Counted from the stretch's first letter, positions 50,381-64,000 are shown. The stretch: 64,000 bases of DNA from Gammaproteobacteria bacterium (GCA_016874055.1 VGVG01000005.1:44386-108385), one strand, 5' to 3'. Numbers and translations: made by a program. Notes: generated from the sequence alone by a model not told the origin.

Positions 50381-52371
50381 TTAGGAATCTCCTTCACCGG
50401 TGCGGCGGGCGGCTGCTCCTTGTCCGGAGCGGTGGGGATCTTCGGCAGGATCGCGCGAGGCTCGCCCGGCAGCAAAGGCAGCACGTCGCGTTGTGGACCG
50501 AGCGAGCGCTGCTGATCGCGCATGTAGTTGTACTTCTGATTAGTCTCAACGGTTGCGTCCGTGCCATCGCGAAGGATGCGCGGCTGGATAAACACCATCA
50601 GATTGGTTTTAGTCTTCTTTGCGCTACGCGCACGGAAGGCTTCACCAATTACGGGGATACGTCCGAGGAAGGGCACGCGTTGTTCGCCGCCCGTCTGCGA
50701 GTCCTGGATGAGTCCGCCAAGGACGACGGTACCCCCGTCCTCGATAAGCACGTTGGTGCTAATCGTGCGTTTGTTGGTGATGAGATCGACGGCGCCGCTA
50801 CTGCTTGCGGCTATGCTCGAGCTCTCTTGCTCGATCTTGAGCATCACCGCATCCCCTTCGTTGATTTGTGGCGTGATCTTCAGGATGGTGCCGACCTCCT
50901 GGCGCTGGATCGTCTGGAAGGGGTTCAAAGTATTGCCCGTGTTGCCGCCTTGGTTCGTGAACTGACCGGTGACGAAGGGGACTTCTTGGGCTACCTTGAT
51001 TTCGGCAGCCTGGTTATCCATGGTCACGATGTAGGGCGTTGCAATGATGTTTGTCGTCGAGTCGCCGCGCAGCGCACGCAGCACTGCCGCGAAATTAATA
51101 CCTGTGTCCGCAAATCGACCGACACCCACTGTGGTACCGCGAGGCGCTGCCGTAACAATGGCGGGGTCGCGAGCTGCGCGGACGAGATCGAAGATGCTTG
51201 TTCCGCCGATGGGTTCGATGAATCCGCCTACAGCACGATCGGTGTTCGAGCCGTCGACGAGCCAATTGACACCGAGTTCGGCGGACTTATCGGCAGAGAC
51301 TTCAGCGATAATCGCCTCGACGATGACCTGAGCGCGACGGATGTCGAGCCGATCAATTACCGACATCAAAGAATTCATGGTTTTAGCGGGCGCGGTGATC
51401 ACGAGCGCGTTGGTTTCAGGCTCGGCCCAGATAGTCGTGCCGCCGCCTACTGAGGTTGCAGCTCCAGAGGCGGCGACCGTCGCCCCGGCGGTGCCTGACA
51501 ACTGCTCCTTGAGCTTGGCGGCGATTTTTTCTGCATCGGCGTAACGTAAATAGCGCACTCGGGTGTCGCCACCCGATACTAGCGGCGTATCTAGGTAGGC
51601 GATGAGCGTGCGGGCACGCAGGCGCTGAGTCTTGTCGCCAGCGAGCAGGATGCTGTTTGAGCGTTCGTCCGCTACGGTACGCAGCGGCGCCATACCACCG
51701 TCGGTCTGCGCCTGCGCTGGGTTGAGTGCGGTCATGGTACGAACGACCTCTACAGCCGTGGCGTTCTGCATCGTGACCACTTCGACGTCAGCGTCACTTG
51801 CCTGATCGATACGCTTAATGATGCGTGCCATTCGGTTCACGTTATTTGCGCGGTCCGCGATGATTAAAGTATTAGAGGCAGAATACGCAGCAAGGTGTGC
51901 ATTCTGCGGCATCAGCGGTCTAAGAATCGCCACGAGCTGCGCCGCGCTCACGTTATTGACTGCCACCACCTGCGTGACGAGTTCGTCCGAGGTGTCGCTC
52001 ACTCTATCGGGTAGGTCGTTGCCCGGCATGGTGCGCGAATTAGCATCCGGGATGATCTTGATCACCTTACCCGACGGCACGGCCACAAAACCGTGCACCT
52101 GCAGCAAGGCTAGGAAGGCTTCGTAGAATGCATCCGGCGTCATCGGCGTCGATGAGAGCATCGTGACTTGGGCTCGCACGCGCGGGTCGACAATAATACT
52201 GCGCCCGGTCGAGACGGCTACCGCCTCAATCACCTGCGTAATATCCGCTTCCTTGAAATTCGGCGTGATGCGTGCGGAGGTTGACCCTTGGGCGTCGACC
52301 CGAACAGAGCCCAGGCCGAGCAAGATAACGAGCAGGGTCCCGAGGACAGATGAACGAAGCATGGAAGACAT
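50377..52371 (-). CDS. gspD: Type II secretion outer-membrane secretin GspD
   Basis: 664 residues from the ATG at 52371, which has GGAG 5 nt upstream and starts a compact signal peptide (MSSMLRSSVLGTLLVILLG, cut near VDA). An ATG at 52404 overlapping the gspC stop (ATGA) is the alternative and adds 11 residues. N-domains (ITPNFKEADITQVIEAVAVSTGRSIIVDPRVRAQVT; VVAVNNVSAAQLVAILRPLM) are followed by the secretin barrel (VEAIIAEVSADKSAELGVNW, VPFVTGQFTN, TNVLIEDGGTVVLGGLIQD). The proline-rich tail (APDKEQPPAAPVKEIPK) may mark the pilotin-binding end. It forms the multimeric export channel. Confidence 0.95.
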   Translation of the reverse strand: MSSMLRSSVLGTLLVILLGLGSVRVDAQGSTSARITPNFKEADITQVIEAVAVSTGRSIIVDPRVRAQVTMLSSTPMTPDAFYEAFLALLQVHGFVAVPSGKVIKIIPDANSRTMPGNDLPDRVSDTSDELVTQVVAVNNVSAAQLVAILRPLMPQNAHLAAYSASNTLIIADRANNVNRMARIIKRIDQASDADVEVVTMQNATAVEVVRTMTALNPAQAQTDGGMAPLRTVADERSNSILLAGDKTQRLRARTLIAYLDTPLVSGGDTRVRYLRYADAEKIAAKLKEQLSGTAGATVAASGAATSVGGGTTIWAEPETNALVITAPAKTMNSLMSVIDRLDIRRAQVIVEAIIAEVSADKSAELGVNWLVDGSNTDRAVGGFIEPIGGTSIFDLVRAARDPAIVTAAPRGTTVGVGRFADTGINFAAVLRALRGDSTTNIIATPYIVTMDNQAAEIKVAQEVPFVTGQFTNQGGNTGNTLNPFQTIQRQEVGTILKITPQINEGDAVMLKIEQESSSIAASSSGAVDLITNKRTISTNVLIEDGGTVVLGGLIQDSQTGGEQRVPFLGRIPVIGEAFRARSAKKTKTNLMVFIQPRILRDGTDATVETNQKYNYMRDQQRSLGPQRDVLPLLPGEPRAILPKIPTAPDKEQPPAAPVKEIPK

Positions 52372-52400
52372 CGTCGCTCCGAAAATATCGGATCGATCTT

Positions 52401-53228
52401 TCATGGGGGTGTACGCTGGGCTGATGATGAAGCGAAAGCGGGTAGATCCACGATCACAGTCTCGAGTCGACCACTACGCTCAATGGAGAGACGAGCTTGC
52501 GGGGCGCTCGCTAATAATTGAATGAACTGCTCTACGTTCGCTTGGTCAGAAAGAGGTGCGTCGTTAATCGTGAGAATTAGATCGCCCGATTGGAGTCCAA
52601 GATTCGAGAATTGACGCGCATCAGCACCTGGGTAGATCCGTACCCCGGTGGGTTTGTCGGATCGGAACACGGCCTGCCAACGGATGGCATTTGCGAGATT
52701 ATCGACAGCCGATCCACTAGCTGGGGGCGCCAAGGCGTCGATCACCGGCATTGCCCCAGCGCTGCCTACACCCGGAATGCCTCCCTGTCGCGGCAGAGGT
52801 AGTGTCGCCACGCTCGCCCCGCGGTTGAGCAGCACGCGGTCGGGATAGACTGCAGCAAGCTGCGATCCGCCGGGTACCGTGGCGCCGATCGCGTAAACTC
52901 GTGCGGCTCCTGCAGACTCGCTGATGATGGCTCGACTCGCTTGCCGGTCGGTCGAGGCAAGCACGCCGACGAGGACTAGCCCGTCTGTGCTGACAGGCAC
53001 TAGGGTTGAGGCGTTGGCTGTACCGGGTTCCAGCGTGCCGAACAGTTGCGCGGCCTTAATCGCTTCGAAGGGGTTCAGCGTAGAAGAGTTGGGTCGGAGC
53101 TTGGACATCACCCTTGCGGAGCTATGGGCACCAAAGGCGCCCGTCACCAACCAGGCGACCTGCACACCGATGGCCACCGCCAACAGGCCGGTAACGATAC
53201 GGACGGTATCAAAAGGAAGTCGACGCAT
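52401..53228 (-). CDS. gspC: Type II secretion protein GspC (HR and PDZ domains)
   Basis: 275 residues from the ATG at 53228; an ATG at 53240 is also possible. One N-terminal membrane segment ([20 protein letters not shown]) is followed by the homology region ([33 protein letters not shown]) and a C-terminal PDZ domain (about 200-265, [30 protein letters not shown]). It links the inner-membrane platform to the secretin. It is the first gene of a gspC-D-E-F operon, divergent from clpS. Confidence 0.92.
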   Translation of the reverse strand: MRRLPFDTVRIVTGLLAVAIGVQVAWLVTGAFGAHSSARVMSKLRPNSSTLNPFEAIKAAQLFGTLEPGTANASTLVPVSTDGLVLVGVLASTDRQASRAIISESAGAARVYAIGATVPGGSQLAAVYPDRVLLNRGASVATLPLPRQGGIPGVGSAGAMPVIDALAPPASGSAVDNLANAIRWQAVFRSDKPTGVRIYPGADARQFSNLGLQSGDLILTINDAPLSDQANVEQFIQLLASAPQARLSIERSGRLETVIVDLPAFASSSAQRTPP

Positions 53229-53276
53229 GGCTAGGATCATACAAGGCCGCCCGTTCCACCGTCTGCCGGGCCATAC

Positions 53277-53305
53277 TTGAGTTCGACGCGGTCCACCCCT
53301 ATAAC
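53277..53305 (+). promoter_or_regulatory. Sigma-70-like promoter for clpS
   Basis: TTGAGT (53277-53282), a 17-nt spacer, then TATAAC (53300-53305). Transcription should start about 7 nt later, at or very near the A of the clpS ATG (53312). No Shine-Dalgarno sequence is present, so a leaderless mRNA is suggested. Confidence 0.6.
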
Positions 53306-53311
53306 CGTATC

Positions 53312-53629
53312 ATGAGTGCCGAAGAGAGTCGCCCGATTTCTAATACCTCGGTTGCCGAGGCTATACCCGAGGTCAAGCAACCGCCACTATTTCAGGTGGT
53401 GCTGCTCAACGACGATTACACTCCTATGGAGTTCGTCGTTGACGTACTCGAGCGATTTTTCGGCATGGGTCGAACGAAGGCGACGCAGGTGATGCTTGAA
53501 GTGCACATGCACGGTAAGGGCGTTTGTGGGGTCTTCAACCACGAAATTGCCGAAACCAAGGTGGCGCTCGTGACCCGTTATTCTCGGGATCACCAACACC
53601 CTCTCATGTGTACGCTCGAAGAGACGTGA
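53312..53629 (+). CDS. clpS: ATP-dependent Clp protease adaptor ClpS
   Basis: 105 residues. The core [42 protein letters not shown] and [21 protein letters not shown] is standard ClpS, with the Asn-Asp-Asp of the N-degron pocket. ClpS hands proteins with N-terminal Leu, Phe, Trp or Tyr to ClpAP. clpA follows 45 bp downstream, and aat, whose product adds such N-terminal residues, lies just beyond. Confidence 0.96.
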   Translation: MSAEESRPISNTSVAEAIPEVKQPPLFQVVLLNDDYTPMEFVVDVLERFFGMGRTKATQVMLEVHMHGKGVCGVFNHEIAETKVALVTRYSRDHQHPLMCTLEET

Positions 53630-53674
53630 GAGCGGCGTAAGAGCCGCGAAAGAGTCGCAACGGAGTGCTTAATC

Positions 53675-55951
53675 ATGCTGTCCAACGAACTTGAAACCTG
53701 CCTCAACAGCGCCTTCCAAGTCGCGCGCGAAGGCAAGCACGAATTTTTGACCGTCGAGCATCTGCTACTCGCCGTCCTCGACACGCCCAAGGTCAAAGAA
53801 GTATTGAAGGCCTGCGGCGGGGACGTTCCTCGACTCGCCGCTGAACTTCGGGAGCATATCGAGCAGAACGCGCCGCGTTTACCCGACGGCGACGAGCGTG
53901 AAGTACAACCAACTCTTGGCTTTCAGCGCGTGCTGCAGCGAGCCGTGTTCCACGTGCAGTCAAGCGGCCGAAAAGAAGTAGGTGTCGGCAACGTGCTCGT
54001 CGCCATCTTCAGCGAGAAGCAGAGCCACGCTGTCTTCCTCCTCAACCGCCAGGATGTTGCGCGACTCGATGTTGTCAATTACATCTCCCATGGGATGTCC
54101 AAGATTGCCGATGAGCGCGCCGAAACTAAGGACGAGGCAGCTGCGGTACCCTTGAGTGCCGATACCGAAGGCGGTGGGGCAATCGACAAGTACGCCTCAA
54201 ACCTCAACAAGCTCGCCGAGGAGGGTCGCATAGATCCGCTAATCGGACGAGAGATTGAAGTTGAGCGCACCATCGAAATCCTATGTCGTCGGCGCAAAAA
54301 CAACCCGCTCTACGTGGGCGAGGCGGGGGTCGGCAAGACGGCCATTGCCGAAGGTTTGGCTCGACGTATTTTCGAGGGACAAGTACCTACTGTGCTTGCA
54401 CATTGCGTCATCTATTCGCTCGATATGGGATCGCTGATCGCCGGTACCAAGTACCGTGGCGACTTCGAAAAACGGCTTAAGGGCGTGCTGGCGGAGCTGC
54501 GTAAGCAACCAGGTGCTGTGCTCTTCATAGATGAAATCCACACCGTCATCGGTGCAGGGGCGGCCTCAGGCGGCGTGATGGATGCCTCAAATCTCATCAA
54601 GCCGGTACTCACTAATGGCGAACTGCGCTGCATCGGTTCGACGACCTACGCCGAGTATCGCGGCATTTTTGAGAAGGACCATGCGCTTGCGCGTCGCTTT
54701 CAGAAAATTGATGTGGTCGAGCCCACGGTGCCTGAGACGATTGAGATCCTTAAAGGGCTTCGCAGTCGCTTTGAGGAACATCACAAGGTCAAATACACCG
54801 ATGCCGCCCTCAAGGCTGCAGCAGAACTCTCAGCGCGACACGTTAATGAGCGTCACCTGCCTGATAAGGCTATCGACGTCATTGACGAGTCAGGCGCGCG
54901 TCTTCGCCTCAAGCCCGAGGCTGAACGAGAGACGGAAGTCGACGTTCATCACATCGAGGAGGTTGTAGCGCGCATCGCGCGAATACCGCCGAAAACGGTC
55001 TCGAGTAACGATAAAGAGATGCTGCGTAATCTCGAACGCAACCTCAAGCTTGTCATCTTCGGTCAGGACAAAGCCGTCGAGACTTTGTCGTCAGCTATTA
55101 AGATGGCGCGCTCGGGTCTGGGCGATTCACGAAAACCCGTCGGTAGTTTTCTATTCGCTGGCCCGACGGGCGTCGGCAAAACCGAAGTCACACGTCAACT
55201 CGCCCTCGCTCTCGGCATTGAATTCATCCGCTTTGACATGTCCGAGTACATAGAGCGCCACACTGTCTCGCGCCTTATTGGTGCGCCGCCGGGCTACGTT
55301 GGTTTCGATCAAGGCGGGTTGTTGACCGAGGCGGTCTCGAAGCATCCTCACGCGGTGTTGTTGCTCGATGAGATCGAGAAAGCTCATCCGGATGTCTTCA
55401 ATCTGCTACTGCAGGTCATGGACCATGGAACGCTTACCGACAACAACGGTCGCAAGGCCGACTTTCGCCACGTCATCATCGTCATGACGACCAATGCGGG
55501 TGCAGCAGACATGGCTCGCTCATCCATCGGCTTTATGCCCTCGGATAATACGAGCGATGGCATTGAGGCTATCAAAAAAATGTTCTCGCCGGAGTTTCGT
55601 AACCGACTCGACGCCGTCATCCAGTTCAACGGATTGGACGAGGCGACCATCGAGCGTGTAGTCGAGAAGTTACTCGTTGAAATTGAAACTCAGCTTGAGG
55701 GCAAGCGCGTTTCGTTTCAGCTCGATGATGAGGCGCGTCGCTGGATTGCCAAGAAAGGCTATGACCCAAAGATGGGCGCACGACCGATGTCGCGAGTTAT
55801 TCAGGAGTACATCAAGCGTCCTCTCGCCGAAGAACTGTTGTTCGGCAAGCTCGTCGGTGGTGGTACGGTGCGTGCGACCGTCAACAAAGACGAATCGGCT
55901 CTTGACCTTGAGTGCGTTCTGAGCGAGGCGCCGGCGGCACTTGTTGATTAA
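53675..55951 (+). CDS. clpA: ATP-dependent Clp protease ATP-binding subunit ClpA
   Basis: 758 residues, the same length as E. coli ClpA. The N-domain (about 1-145) is followed by AAA+ module 1 with Walker [10 protein letters not shown] (near 215) and AAA+ module 2 with GPTGVGKTE (near 497). The IGF/IGL-type ClpP-binding loop is represented by RSSIGFMPS (near 612). It unfolds substrates for ClpP in the cytoplasm. Its stop overlaps the convergent infA stop by 4 bp. clpP is not in the window. Confidence 0.97.
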   Translation: MLSNELETCLNSAFQVAREGKHEFLTVEHLLLAVLDTPKVKEVLKACGGDVPRLAAELREHIEQNAPRLPDGDEREVQPTLGFQRVLQRAVFHVQSSGRKEVGVGNVLVAIFSEKQSHAVFLLNRQDVARLDVVNYISHGMSKIADERAETKDEAAAVPLSADTEGGGAIDKYASNLNKLAEEGRIDPLIGREIEVERTIEILCRRRKNNPLYVGEAGVGKTAIAEGLARRIFEGQVPTVLAHCVIYSLDMGSLIAGTKYRGDFEKRLKGVLAELRKQPGAVLFIDEIHTVIGAGAASGGVMDASNLIKPVLTNGELRCIGSTTYAEYRGIFEKDHALARRFQKIDVVEPTVPETIEILKGLRSRFEEHHKVKYTDAALKAAAELSARHVNERHLPDKAIDVIDESGARLRLKPEAERETEVDVHHIEEVVARIARIPPKTVSSNDKEMLRNLERNLKLVIFGQDKAVETLSSAIKMARSGLGDSRKPVGSFLFAGPTGVGKTEVTRQLALALGIEFIRFDMSEYIERHTVSRLIGAPPGYVGFDQGGLLTEAVSKHPHAVLLLDEIEKAHPDVFNLLLQVMDHGTLTDNNGRKADFRHVIIVMTTNAGAADMARSSIGFMPSDNTSDGIEAIKKMFSPEFRNRLDAVIQFNGLDEATIERVVEKLLVEIETQLEGKRVSFQLDDEARRWIAKKGYDPKMGARPMSRVIQEYIKRPLAEELLFGKLVGGGTVRATVNKDESALDLECVLSEAPAALVD

Positions 55952-56166
55952 CGACCGCGGTAGACGATTCGACCTTTCGTGAGGTCATAGGGCGTTAGCT
56001 CTAAAGTGACTATGTCGCCCGTGAGGATGCGGATGTAATTCTTGCGCATCTTCCCAGAAATGTGAGCCGTCACGATGTGACCGTTGCTCAACTTAACGCG
56101 AAACGTGGTGTTGGGAAGGGTGTCGATCACCTCTCCGTCCATCTGAATCGCATCTTCTTTCGACAT
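55948..56166 (-). CDS. infA: Translation initiation factor IF-1
   Basis: 72 residues from the ATG at 56166 ([20 protein letters not shown]), exactly the family length; the frame extends upstream without similarity. It is an OB-fold protein with [30 protein letters not shown] and LTKGRIVYR. It binds the ribosomal A site during initiation. It follows aat by 19 bp on the minus strand. Confidence 0.97.
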   Translation of the reverse strand: MSKEDAIQMDGEVIDTLPNTTFRVKLSNGHIVTAHISGKMRKNYIRILTGDIVTLELTPYDLTKGRIVYRGR

Positions 56167-56185
56167 CCGGTCCTGCGTACGGTGG

Positions 56186-56889
56186 CTAAAAGGAGCGAGG
56201 ATTCTGCCGAAATGCCCCCGCCGAATCAATTAAACGTAGAAATTCGACACGGGGGATCGGTCGGCTACCAAGCGACGAGAGGTGCCGCGAGGCTAACTGG
56301 CAGTCAATCACTTGCACACCGAGCTCGAAGCTTCGGTGCACCAAGGCCGAGAGCGCAACTTTCGATGCGTCTTGTTCCCAACTGAACATTGACTCGCCGA
56401 AAAATACGTTGCCTAGCCAGAGTCCGTAGAGCCCGCCCACCAGTCGACCTTTTAGCCAGGTCTCAACGCTATGCGCGAATCCAAGAGAGTGTAGGGCCAC
56501 GTATGCCTCGCGCATTTCGGTGGTGATCCACGTGCCATCCCCAACGAGGTCTCGTGGCAAAGCGCACGCGTCGATGATCTCGTCAAAAGCCGAGTCGAAT
56601 CGGACCTCAAATCCCGCATTGCGCTCGCGTTTGGCAAGGCTGCGGGTACGGCGAAACTCGGTGGGGAATAGTACCTCTCGAGGATCGGGGCACCACCAGA
56701 GAATGGGCTGCCCCGGCGAGTACCAAGGGAAAATACCTCGCGGATAGGCAGCGAGCAGTCGCTCGGGCCGCAGATCACCACCTGCAGCGAGTAAACCCGC
56801 AGGTTCATCGAGTGCGTACTCTGCGGGAGGGAAAGTCTCTGGATCGCCGTCGGGGTCGAGCCAGACGAGTCTGCGTAGGGATCGACGCG

Positions 56890-56893
<4 letters not shown>
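56186..56893 (-). CDS. aat: Leucyl/phenylalanyl-tRNA--protein transferase
   Basis: 235 residues with the Aat core [48 protein letters not shown], and [31 protein letters not shown]. It adds Leu or Phe to proteins with N-terminal Arg or Lys, making ClpS-ClpAP substrates. Its ATG overlaps the stop of the FemAB/GNAT-like gene (ATGA). Confidence 0.96.
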
Positions 56894-59039
<2,146 letters not shown>

Positions 59040-59147
59040 TTAGGGGTAAGCGTTACGGGATGCACGTTGAGAGGCGCTGTGGCCAACTGTCGCCCAGATG
59101 CAGATTCCCGTAGACTAAAAACGGTAAACACATCCCGAAGGTCACCC

Positions 59148-61481
59148 TTGCCCGAAAATGCCGCTGAGACCAGCGTGTCTGACCGATTCACCGGAACCGT
59201 AAAGCGCGCTTTGCGCGAGGGGGCGGTCATCGTGACGGGTGTGCTGGCGTTCATGCTTTCTGCGGCGCTCATCACCTACCAACCCTCAGATCCCGGCTTC
59301 TCGTTCACGGGCGAGAGCATCGAAGGCGAGATCGGTAATCTCATCGGACGTCGGGGCGCGTGGCTTGCCGATCTGTTGTTTTTTCTGTTCGGCGGACCCG
59401 CCTATCTCTTCCCCGTCATGCTTGGCGCATCGTGCTGGTTGATGCTCAGCCATCGGGGCTCAGTCGAAGCATCGTCGCGTCTTAATACGTTCGTTCGTCT
59501 CGGTGGCTTCGTGCTCCTACTCGCGGCAAGCTGTGCGCTTGCGACGCTACATTTCTCGCCGGGCCTGCTGCGCCAGAGCGCCGGCGGCGTGGTAGGCAGC
59601 CTGGTCGGCCAGTGGATGCAGGGTAACTTCAACGTTGTTGGCGGTACGCTGCTCGCGCTCGCAGTGGCGATGGCGGGTGTCTCGCTCGCTTTTGGCCTCT
59701 CTTGGCTCGCCGTCATCGATCGTCTCGGCAGCGGATTTTGGGTTGCGGTCGACTGGTTCCGTGCACGTCGTCTCCAGCAGCGCGATATTGCTGAGGGTGA
59801 GGAGCGCAAGGCCGCGCGGAAGGGCACGCTCGAGGTCGAAACCAAGAAGATTGCGAATCGACCTAAACCGCGTATCGAGGCGCCAGCGCCGCAGCCTGAA
59901 AAGAGTGAGCGGGTCAACAAGGAACGGCAGGTCCCGCTTTTTACCGCGAAAGCCGGCGAACTGCCACCACTACAGTTACTCGATGACGCTCCGGCGCGCG
60001 AGGCAAACTATTCGGCGGAGGCGCTCGAGGCCATGTCGCGGCTTGTTGAGCTTAAGCTCAAAGATTTCGGTGTCGAGGTCGAGGTCGTGGCGGTGCAGCC
60101 AGGACCGGTCGTCACGCGTTTTGAGATGCGCCCAGCTCCTGGCGTCAAGGCAAGCCAGATCAGCTCGCTCTCGAAAGATTTGGCACGAGCGCTTTCAGCC
60201 ATCAGTGTTCGCGTGGTCGAGGTGATCCCGGGCAAGTCGGTGATGGGTCTTGAAATTCCGAATGAGAGGCGCGAAGTTGTCACGCTCGGCGAAATCGTTA
60301 AATCGAGGACCTACGACGAAATCGGTTCACCGCTCGCTCTGGCGCTCGGCAAGGACATTGGCGGAGCGCCAGTGGTTGCCGATCTGCAGCGTATGCCGCA
60401 TCTGCTCGTGGCGGGCACGACCGGCTCCGGTAAGTCGGTTGCGATCAATGCCATGGTTCTCTCGATGCTTTACAAGAGCACTGCTGAGGATGTGCGCCTC
60501 ATCATGATCGACCCCAAGATGTTAGAGCTCTCAGTTTACGAGGGTATCCCGCATCTGCTCGCGCCGGTCGTGACGGACATGAAGGAAGCTGCTAACGCGC
60601 TGCGCTGGTGCGTAGCTGAGATGGAGCGCCGCTATCAGTTGATGGCCGCTATGGGCGTGCGCAATATCGCGGGCTTCAATCGTAAGGTGCGCGATGCTAA
60701 CGAGGCTAAGAAGCCCATTAAGGATCCCGTGATGATGACGCGAGCCGCCAACGACCCGACCATCGACCAGACAAAGATTCCAGATCTCGAGCCGCTACCG
60801 TTCGTCGTCGTGATCATTGACGAGCTCGCCGATCTCATGATGATTGTCGGTAAGCAAGTCGAAGATTTGATCGCTCGTCTTGCGCAGAAAGCGCGAGCAT
60901 CGGGTATACATCTCATTCTCGCCACGCAGCGTCCGTCGGTCGATGTGATCACAGGTCTCATCAAGGCCAACATTCCGACGCGGATTGCATTTCAGGTGTC
61001 GGCGAGAGTCGACTCGCGCACCATTCTCGATCAGGGTGGCGCCGAGTCTTTGCTTGGTCACGGTGACATGCTCTATCTACCGCCTGGAACCTCCATACCG
61101 AACCGCGTTCACGGTGCGTATGTGGCAGATGCCGAAGTGCATCGTGTCGTCGAGGCCCTGCGTAAAGCCGGTGCGCCCGATTACATTGAAGAAGTGCTCT
61201 CCGGTTCCAAAGGACCAATTGCTGGGTTACCGAGTGAAGGCGGTGAGGGTGATGGCGTGGGTGAGGGCGGCGACTTTGAGAAAGACGCGCTTTATGACGA
61301 AGCCGTCAAAATCGTTGTCACCGAGCGCAAACCTTCAATCTCCTACGTTCAGCGTCGACTCAAGATTGGGTACAACCGCGCCGCGCGTCTCATCGAAGCC
61401 ATGGAGGCAGCTGGACTCGTCGGTCCACTGCAAGCCAATGGCGGACGCGAGATTCTCGTGCCCGTCCCATCGCGCGAGTGA
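59148..61481 (+). CDS. ftsK: DNA translocase FtsK (short form)
   Basis: 777 residues from a TTG at 59148 with GAAGG 6 nt upstream; a GTG at 59175 is possible, and the frame is open further upstream. The N-terminal part has about four membrane segments (roughly 27-190). A short linker, shorter than in E. coli, precedes the motor (about 310-700; Walker [16 protein letters not shown], Walker [14 protein letters not shown]), and the C-terminal gamma winged helix ([27 protein letters not shown]) reads KOPS. It pumps chromosomal DNA during division. Its stop overlaps the lolA start (GTGA). Confidence 0.95.
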   Translation: MPENAAETSVSDRFTGTVKRALREGAVIVTGVLAFMLSAALITYQPSDPGFSFTGESIEGEIGNLIGRRGAWLADLLFFLFGGPAYLFPVMLGASCWLMLSHRGSVEASSRLNTFVRLGGFVLLLAASCALATLHFSPGLLRQSAGGVVGSLVGQWMQGNFNVVGGTLLALAVAMAGVSLAFGLSWLAVIDRLGSGFWVAVDWFRARRLQQRDIAEGEERKAARKGTLEVETKKIANRPKPRIEAPAPQPEKSERVNKERQVPLFTAKAGELPPLQLLDDAPAREANYSAEALEAMSRLVELKLKDFGVEVEVVAVQPGPVVTRFEMRPAPGVKASQISSLSKDLARALSAISVRVVEVIPGKSVMGLEIPNERREVVTLGEIVKSRTYDEIGSPLALALGKDIGGAPVVADLQRMPHLLVAGTTGSGKSVAINAMVLSMLYKSTAEDVRLIMIDPKMLELSVYEGIPHLLAPVVTDMKEAANALRWCVAEMERRYQLMAAMGVRNIAGFNRKVRDANEAKKPIKDPVMMTRAANDPTIDQTKIPDLEPLPFVVVIIDELADLMMIVGKQVEDLIARLAQKARASGIHLILATQRPSVDVITGLIKANIPTRIAFQVSARVDSRTILDQGGAESLLGHGDMLYLPPGTSIPNRVHGAYVADAEVHRVVEALRKAGAPDYIEEVLSGSKGPIAGLPSEGGEGDGVGEGGDFEKDALYDEAVKIVVTERKPSISYVQRRLKIGYNRAARLIEAMEAAGLVGPLQANGGREILVPVPSRE

Positions 61482-62131
61482 TCCGTCTCGTGCTTGCTCG
61501 GTTGGTGTGGTGGGCGCTAATCGCCGGAGCCCTCATGTTCTCGGGGTTCGCGCACGCCGATTTGACCACCGCACTCGATCGTTATCTGGCAGGTCTCGAG
61601 TCGTGGCGGGCGGAGTTTTCCCAGTCGCTCACCGACTCTCGCGGACGGACTCGTGGCGTTCAGCGTGGCAGGTTGCTCATCCATCGTCCTGGTAAGTTCC
61701 GTTGGGAAATTGGTCCTGCAATAGGTAACGCTGCGCAATTGATGGTGGCCGATGGTCGTAACGTCTGGTTTCTCGACAGCGATCTCGATCAAGTCACGGT
61801 TCGACCTGCCGGCAGTGGTGAGGCGGCGACGCCGGCAATGCTGCTGTCAGGTTCGACTCCGCTACGCTCAAAATTCAGGGTCGAAGCCGCGGGGCGAAAA
61901 GATGGATTCGCGTGGGTTCGCGTATCGCCCAAGACGGCACCAGGCGAGTTTAAAGAAATGCGTTTTGGCTTTGTAGGCCTCGACCTGCGTCGACTCGAGA
62001 TCGACGATAAGCTGGGCCAGCGCGCAGTCATGATTTTCGAGATCAGTAGTCGTAATGGTCGTATCGATCCGTCGGAGTTTCGTTTCGTGCCGCCGCCCGG
62101 GGTCGATGTCATCGGCAAGCCGAGCGAGTGA
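61478..62131 (+). CDS. lolA: Outer-membrane lipoprotein carrier LolA
   Basis: 217 residues, with a GTG start in a GTGA overlap with ftsK. The signal peptide (about 1-25, cut after AHA) is followed by the LolA fold ([62 protein letters not shown]). It carries lipoproteins across the periplasm to LolB; the small lipoprotein at 1793-2107 would be a client. Confidence 0.95.
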   Translation: MIRLVLARLVWWALIAGALMFSGFAHADLTTALDRYLAGLESWRAEFSQSLTDSRGRTRGVQRGRLLIHRPGKFRWEIGPAIGNAAQLMVADGRNVWFLDSDLDQVTVRPAGSGEAATPAMLLSGSTPLRSKFRVEAAGRKDGFAWVRVSPKTAPGEFKEMRFGFVGLDLRRLEIDDKLGQRAVMIFEISSRNGRIDPSEFRFVPPPGVDVIGKPSE

Positions 62132-62514
62132 TGCGTGCGCTGCGTTTTAGTCGGTGGTGGATTGCATTCGGAGTCGCACTCGTTCTCGTGGTGCTTTATT
62201 TCTCTCTTAAGTCGTCTGAAGAGGATGGAGCATCTCTCATTCCCGACAAGCTCTCCCACGTTTTGGCTTTCTTTGGGCTGACCGGCTGGTTTGCCGCCCT
62301 AGTCGAGCGTCGTAACTACAAGCTCATCGCAGTGCTGATGTTGACGCTCGGTGTTGCTATCGAGTGGCTTCAGGACCAGATGGCACTCGGGCGTACCGCT
62401 GAAATCGCTGACGTGTACGCCAATGCCCTGGGTATCGCGTTCGGGCTTGCGGTATCGTTGCTCATTAGCGAGTCTTGGCTGCAACGGGTGGAGTGCTGGC
62501 TCTTTGCGCCTTAA
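62131..62514 (+). CDS. VanZ-like membrane protein
   Basis: 127 residues from the ATG at 62131, which shares one base with the lolA stop (TGATG). Four hydrophobic segments are visible (about 8-26, 40-58, 64-82 and 98-115), with DKLSHVLAFFGLTGWFA and AIEWLQDQMALGRTAEIADVYANALGIAFG, the conserved VanZ-family pattern. The function is not known outside glycopeptide resistance. In many gammaproteobacteria rarA stands between lolA and serS; here this gene takes its place. Confidence 0.85.
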   Translation: MRALRFSRWWIAFGVALVLVVLYFSLKSSEEDGASLIPDKLSHVLAFFGLTGWFAALVERRNYKLIAVLMLTLGVAIEWLQDQMALGRTAEIADVYANALGIAFGLAVSLLISESWLQRVECWLFAP

Positions 62515-62551
62515 TCAATTCGCCAATTACTCTTTTAGACTTCTTGGTTAA

Positions 62552-63841
<1,290 letters not shown>

Positions 63842-63868
63842 TTCGCCCACTATCTCGATTGACGAGCC

Positions 63869-63958
63869 GGAGAGGTGGCAGAGCGGTTTAATGCACCGGT
63901 CTTGAAAACCGGCGTCCCTTTACGGGGACCGTGAGTTCGAATCTCACCCTCTCCGCCA
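63869..63958 (+). tRNA. tRNA-Ser (anticodon UGA)
   Basis: The acceptor stem GGAGAGG (63869-63875) pairs with CCTCTCC (63948-63954), followed by discriminator G and an encoded CCA. The anticodon loop CTTGAAA holds TGA, flanked by CCGGT/ACCGG. A long variable arm (GTCCC TTTA GGGAC) is typical of tRNA-Ser, and the T-arm contains GTTCGAATC. It directly follows serS. Confidence 0.96.
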
Positions 63959-63959
63959 G

Positions 63960-64000
63960 TTCCAAATGAAAAGGGGCCTCGTGCCCTTTTTCATTTGGAA
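63960..64000. terminator. Long hairpin terminator after serS/tRNA-Ser
   Basis: Arms of 18 nt (63960-63977 and 63983-64000) pair throughout except one G.T wobble, around the loop CTCGT. The stem includes GGGGC/GCCC followed by TTTTT on the plus strand and an A-run on the other side. The right arm ends at the window edge, so the pairing may continue. Confidence 0.88.

Noticed and set aside
63869..64000. tRNA-Ser with the adjacent long inverted repeat as a phage or island attachment site
   Set aside because: No integrase or direct repeat of the tRNA end is in the window; the hairpin with T-run is well explained as a terminator.

Overview
The window looks like a chromosomal segment of a gammaproteobacterium of moderately high GC content. 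Three things suggest this: the housekeeping block clpS-clpA / infA-aat-trxB / ftsK-lolA-serS, a gspCDEF type II secretion set, and a lexA-imuA-imuB/dnaE2 SOS mutasome. Many paralogous Rieske oxygenases and short-chain dehydrogenases sit next to a TonB-dependent receptor, which fits an aerobic, catabolically versatile lineage. The genus cannot be told from the sequence alone.

Layout. 1-1.8 kb: end of plsX, then fabH, closed by a strong terminator. 1.8-6.8 kb: a small alanine-rich lipoprotein, a methyltransferase, two glycosyltransferases and a phytoene-desaturase-like oxidoreductase. 6.8-9.6 kb: lexA (with a LexA box), imuA and imuB. 9.6-44.0 kb: a catabolic block with three Rieske oxygenase alpha subunits, a Rieske ferredoxin, a TonB receptor, CoA-ester enzymes (acyl-CoA synthetase, CoA-transferase, acyl-CoA dehydrogenase, thiolase, an HMG-CoA-synthase-like/DUF35 fusion, PaaG-like crotonase, MaoC hydratase), a PQQ/cytochrome-c dehydrogenase, a 2-oxoacid dehydrogenase E1-alpha/E1-beta/E2 set, VOC and ABM small enzymes, two TetR regulators, a fused B12-dependent acyl-CoA mutase (IcmF) and a BtuF-like protein. 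44.0-47.3 kb: dnaE2 with its own LexA box. 47.3-53.2 kb: gspF, gspE, gspD and gspC on the minus strand. 53.3-64.0 kb: the clpS-clpA, infA-aat-(GNAT/FemAB-like)-trxB and ftsK-lolA-vanZ-serS blocks, then tRNA-Ser(UGA) and a long terminator hairpin.

How it works together. The catabolic block is built from tightly packed minus-strand operons. One has 13 genes (36007 down to 23181) and is divergent from a TetR gene. A second has 5 genes (19350 down to 13934) and is preceded by two 18-bp inverted repeats. Together they encode oxygenation, alcohol oxidation, CoA activation, beta-oxidation-like steps, oxidative decarboxylation of a 2-oxoacid and carbon-skeleton rearrangement. The substrate is not evident. 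No ferredoxin reductase, no E3 and no T2SS pseudopilins are present in the window, so these must come from elsewhere.

Most unusual points. The SOS mutasome genes, which often form one lexA-imuA-imuB-dnaE2 cassette, here flank the 34-kb catabolic block. At least five short tandem duplications of 7-28 bp are scattered through the window; one duplicates the translation start of the TonB receptor and another helps to break a GST-like gene. Two genes inside the block (GST-like and SnoaL-like) are decayed. No CRISPR array, insertion sequence, integrase or rRNA was seen, and no stretch above 300 bases lacks a gene.
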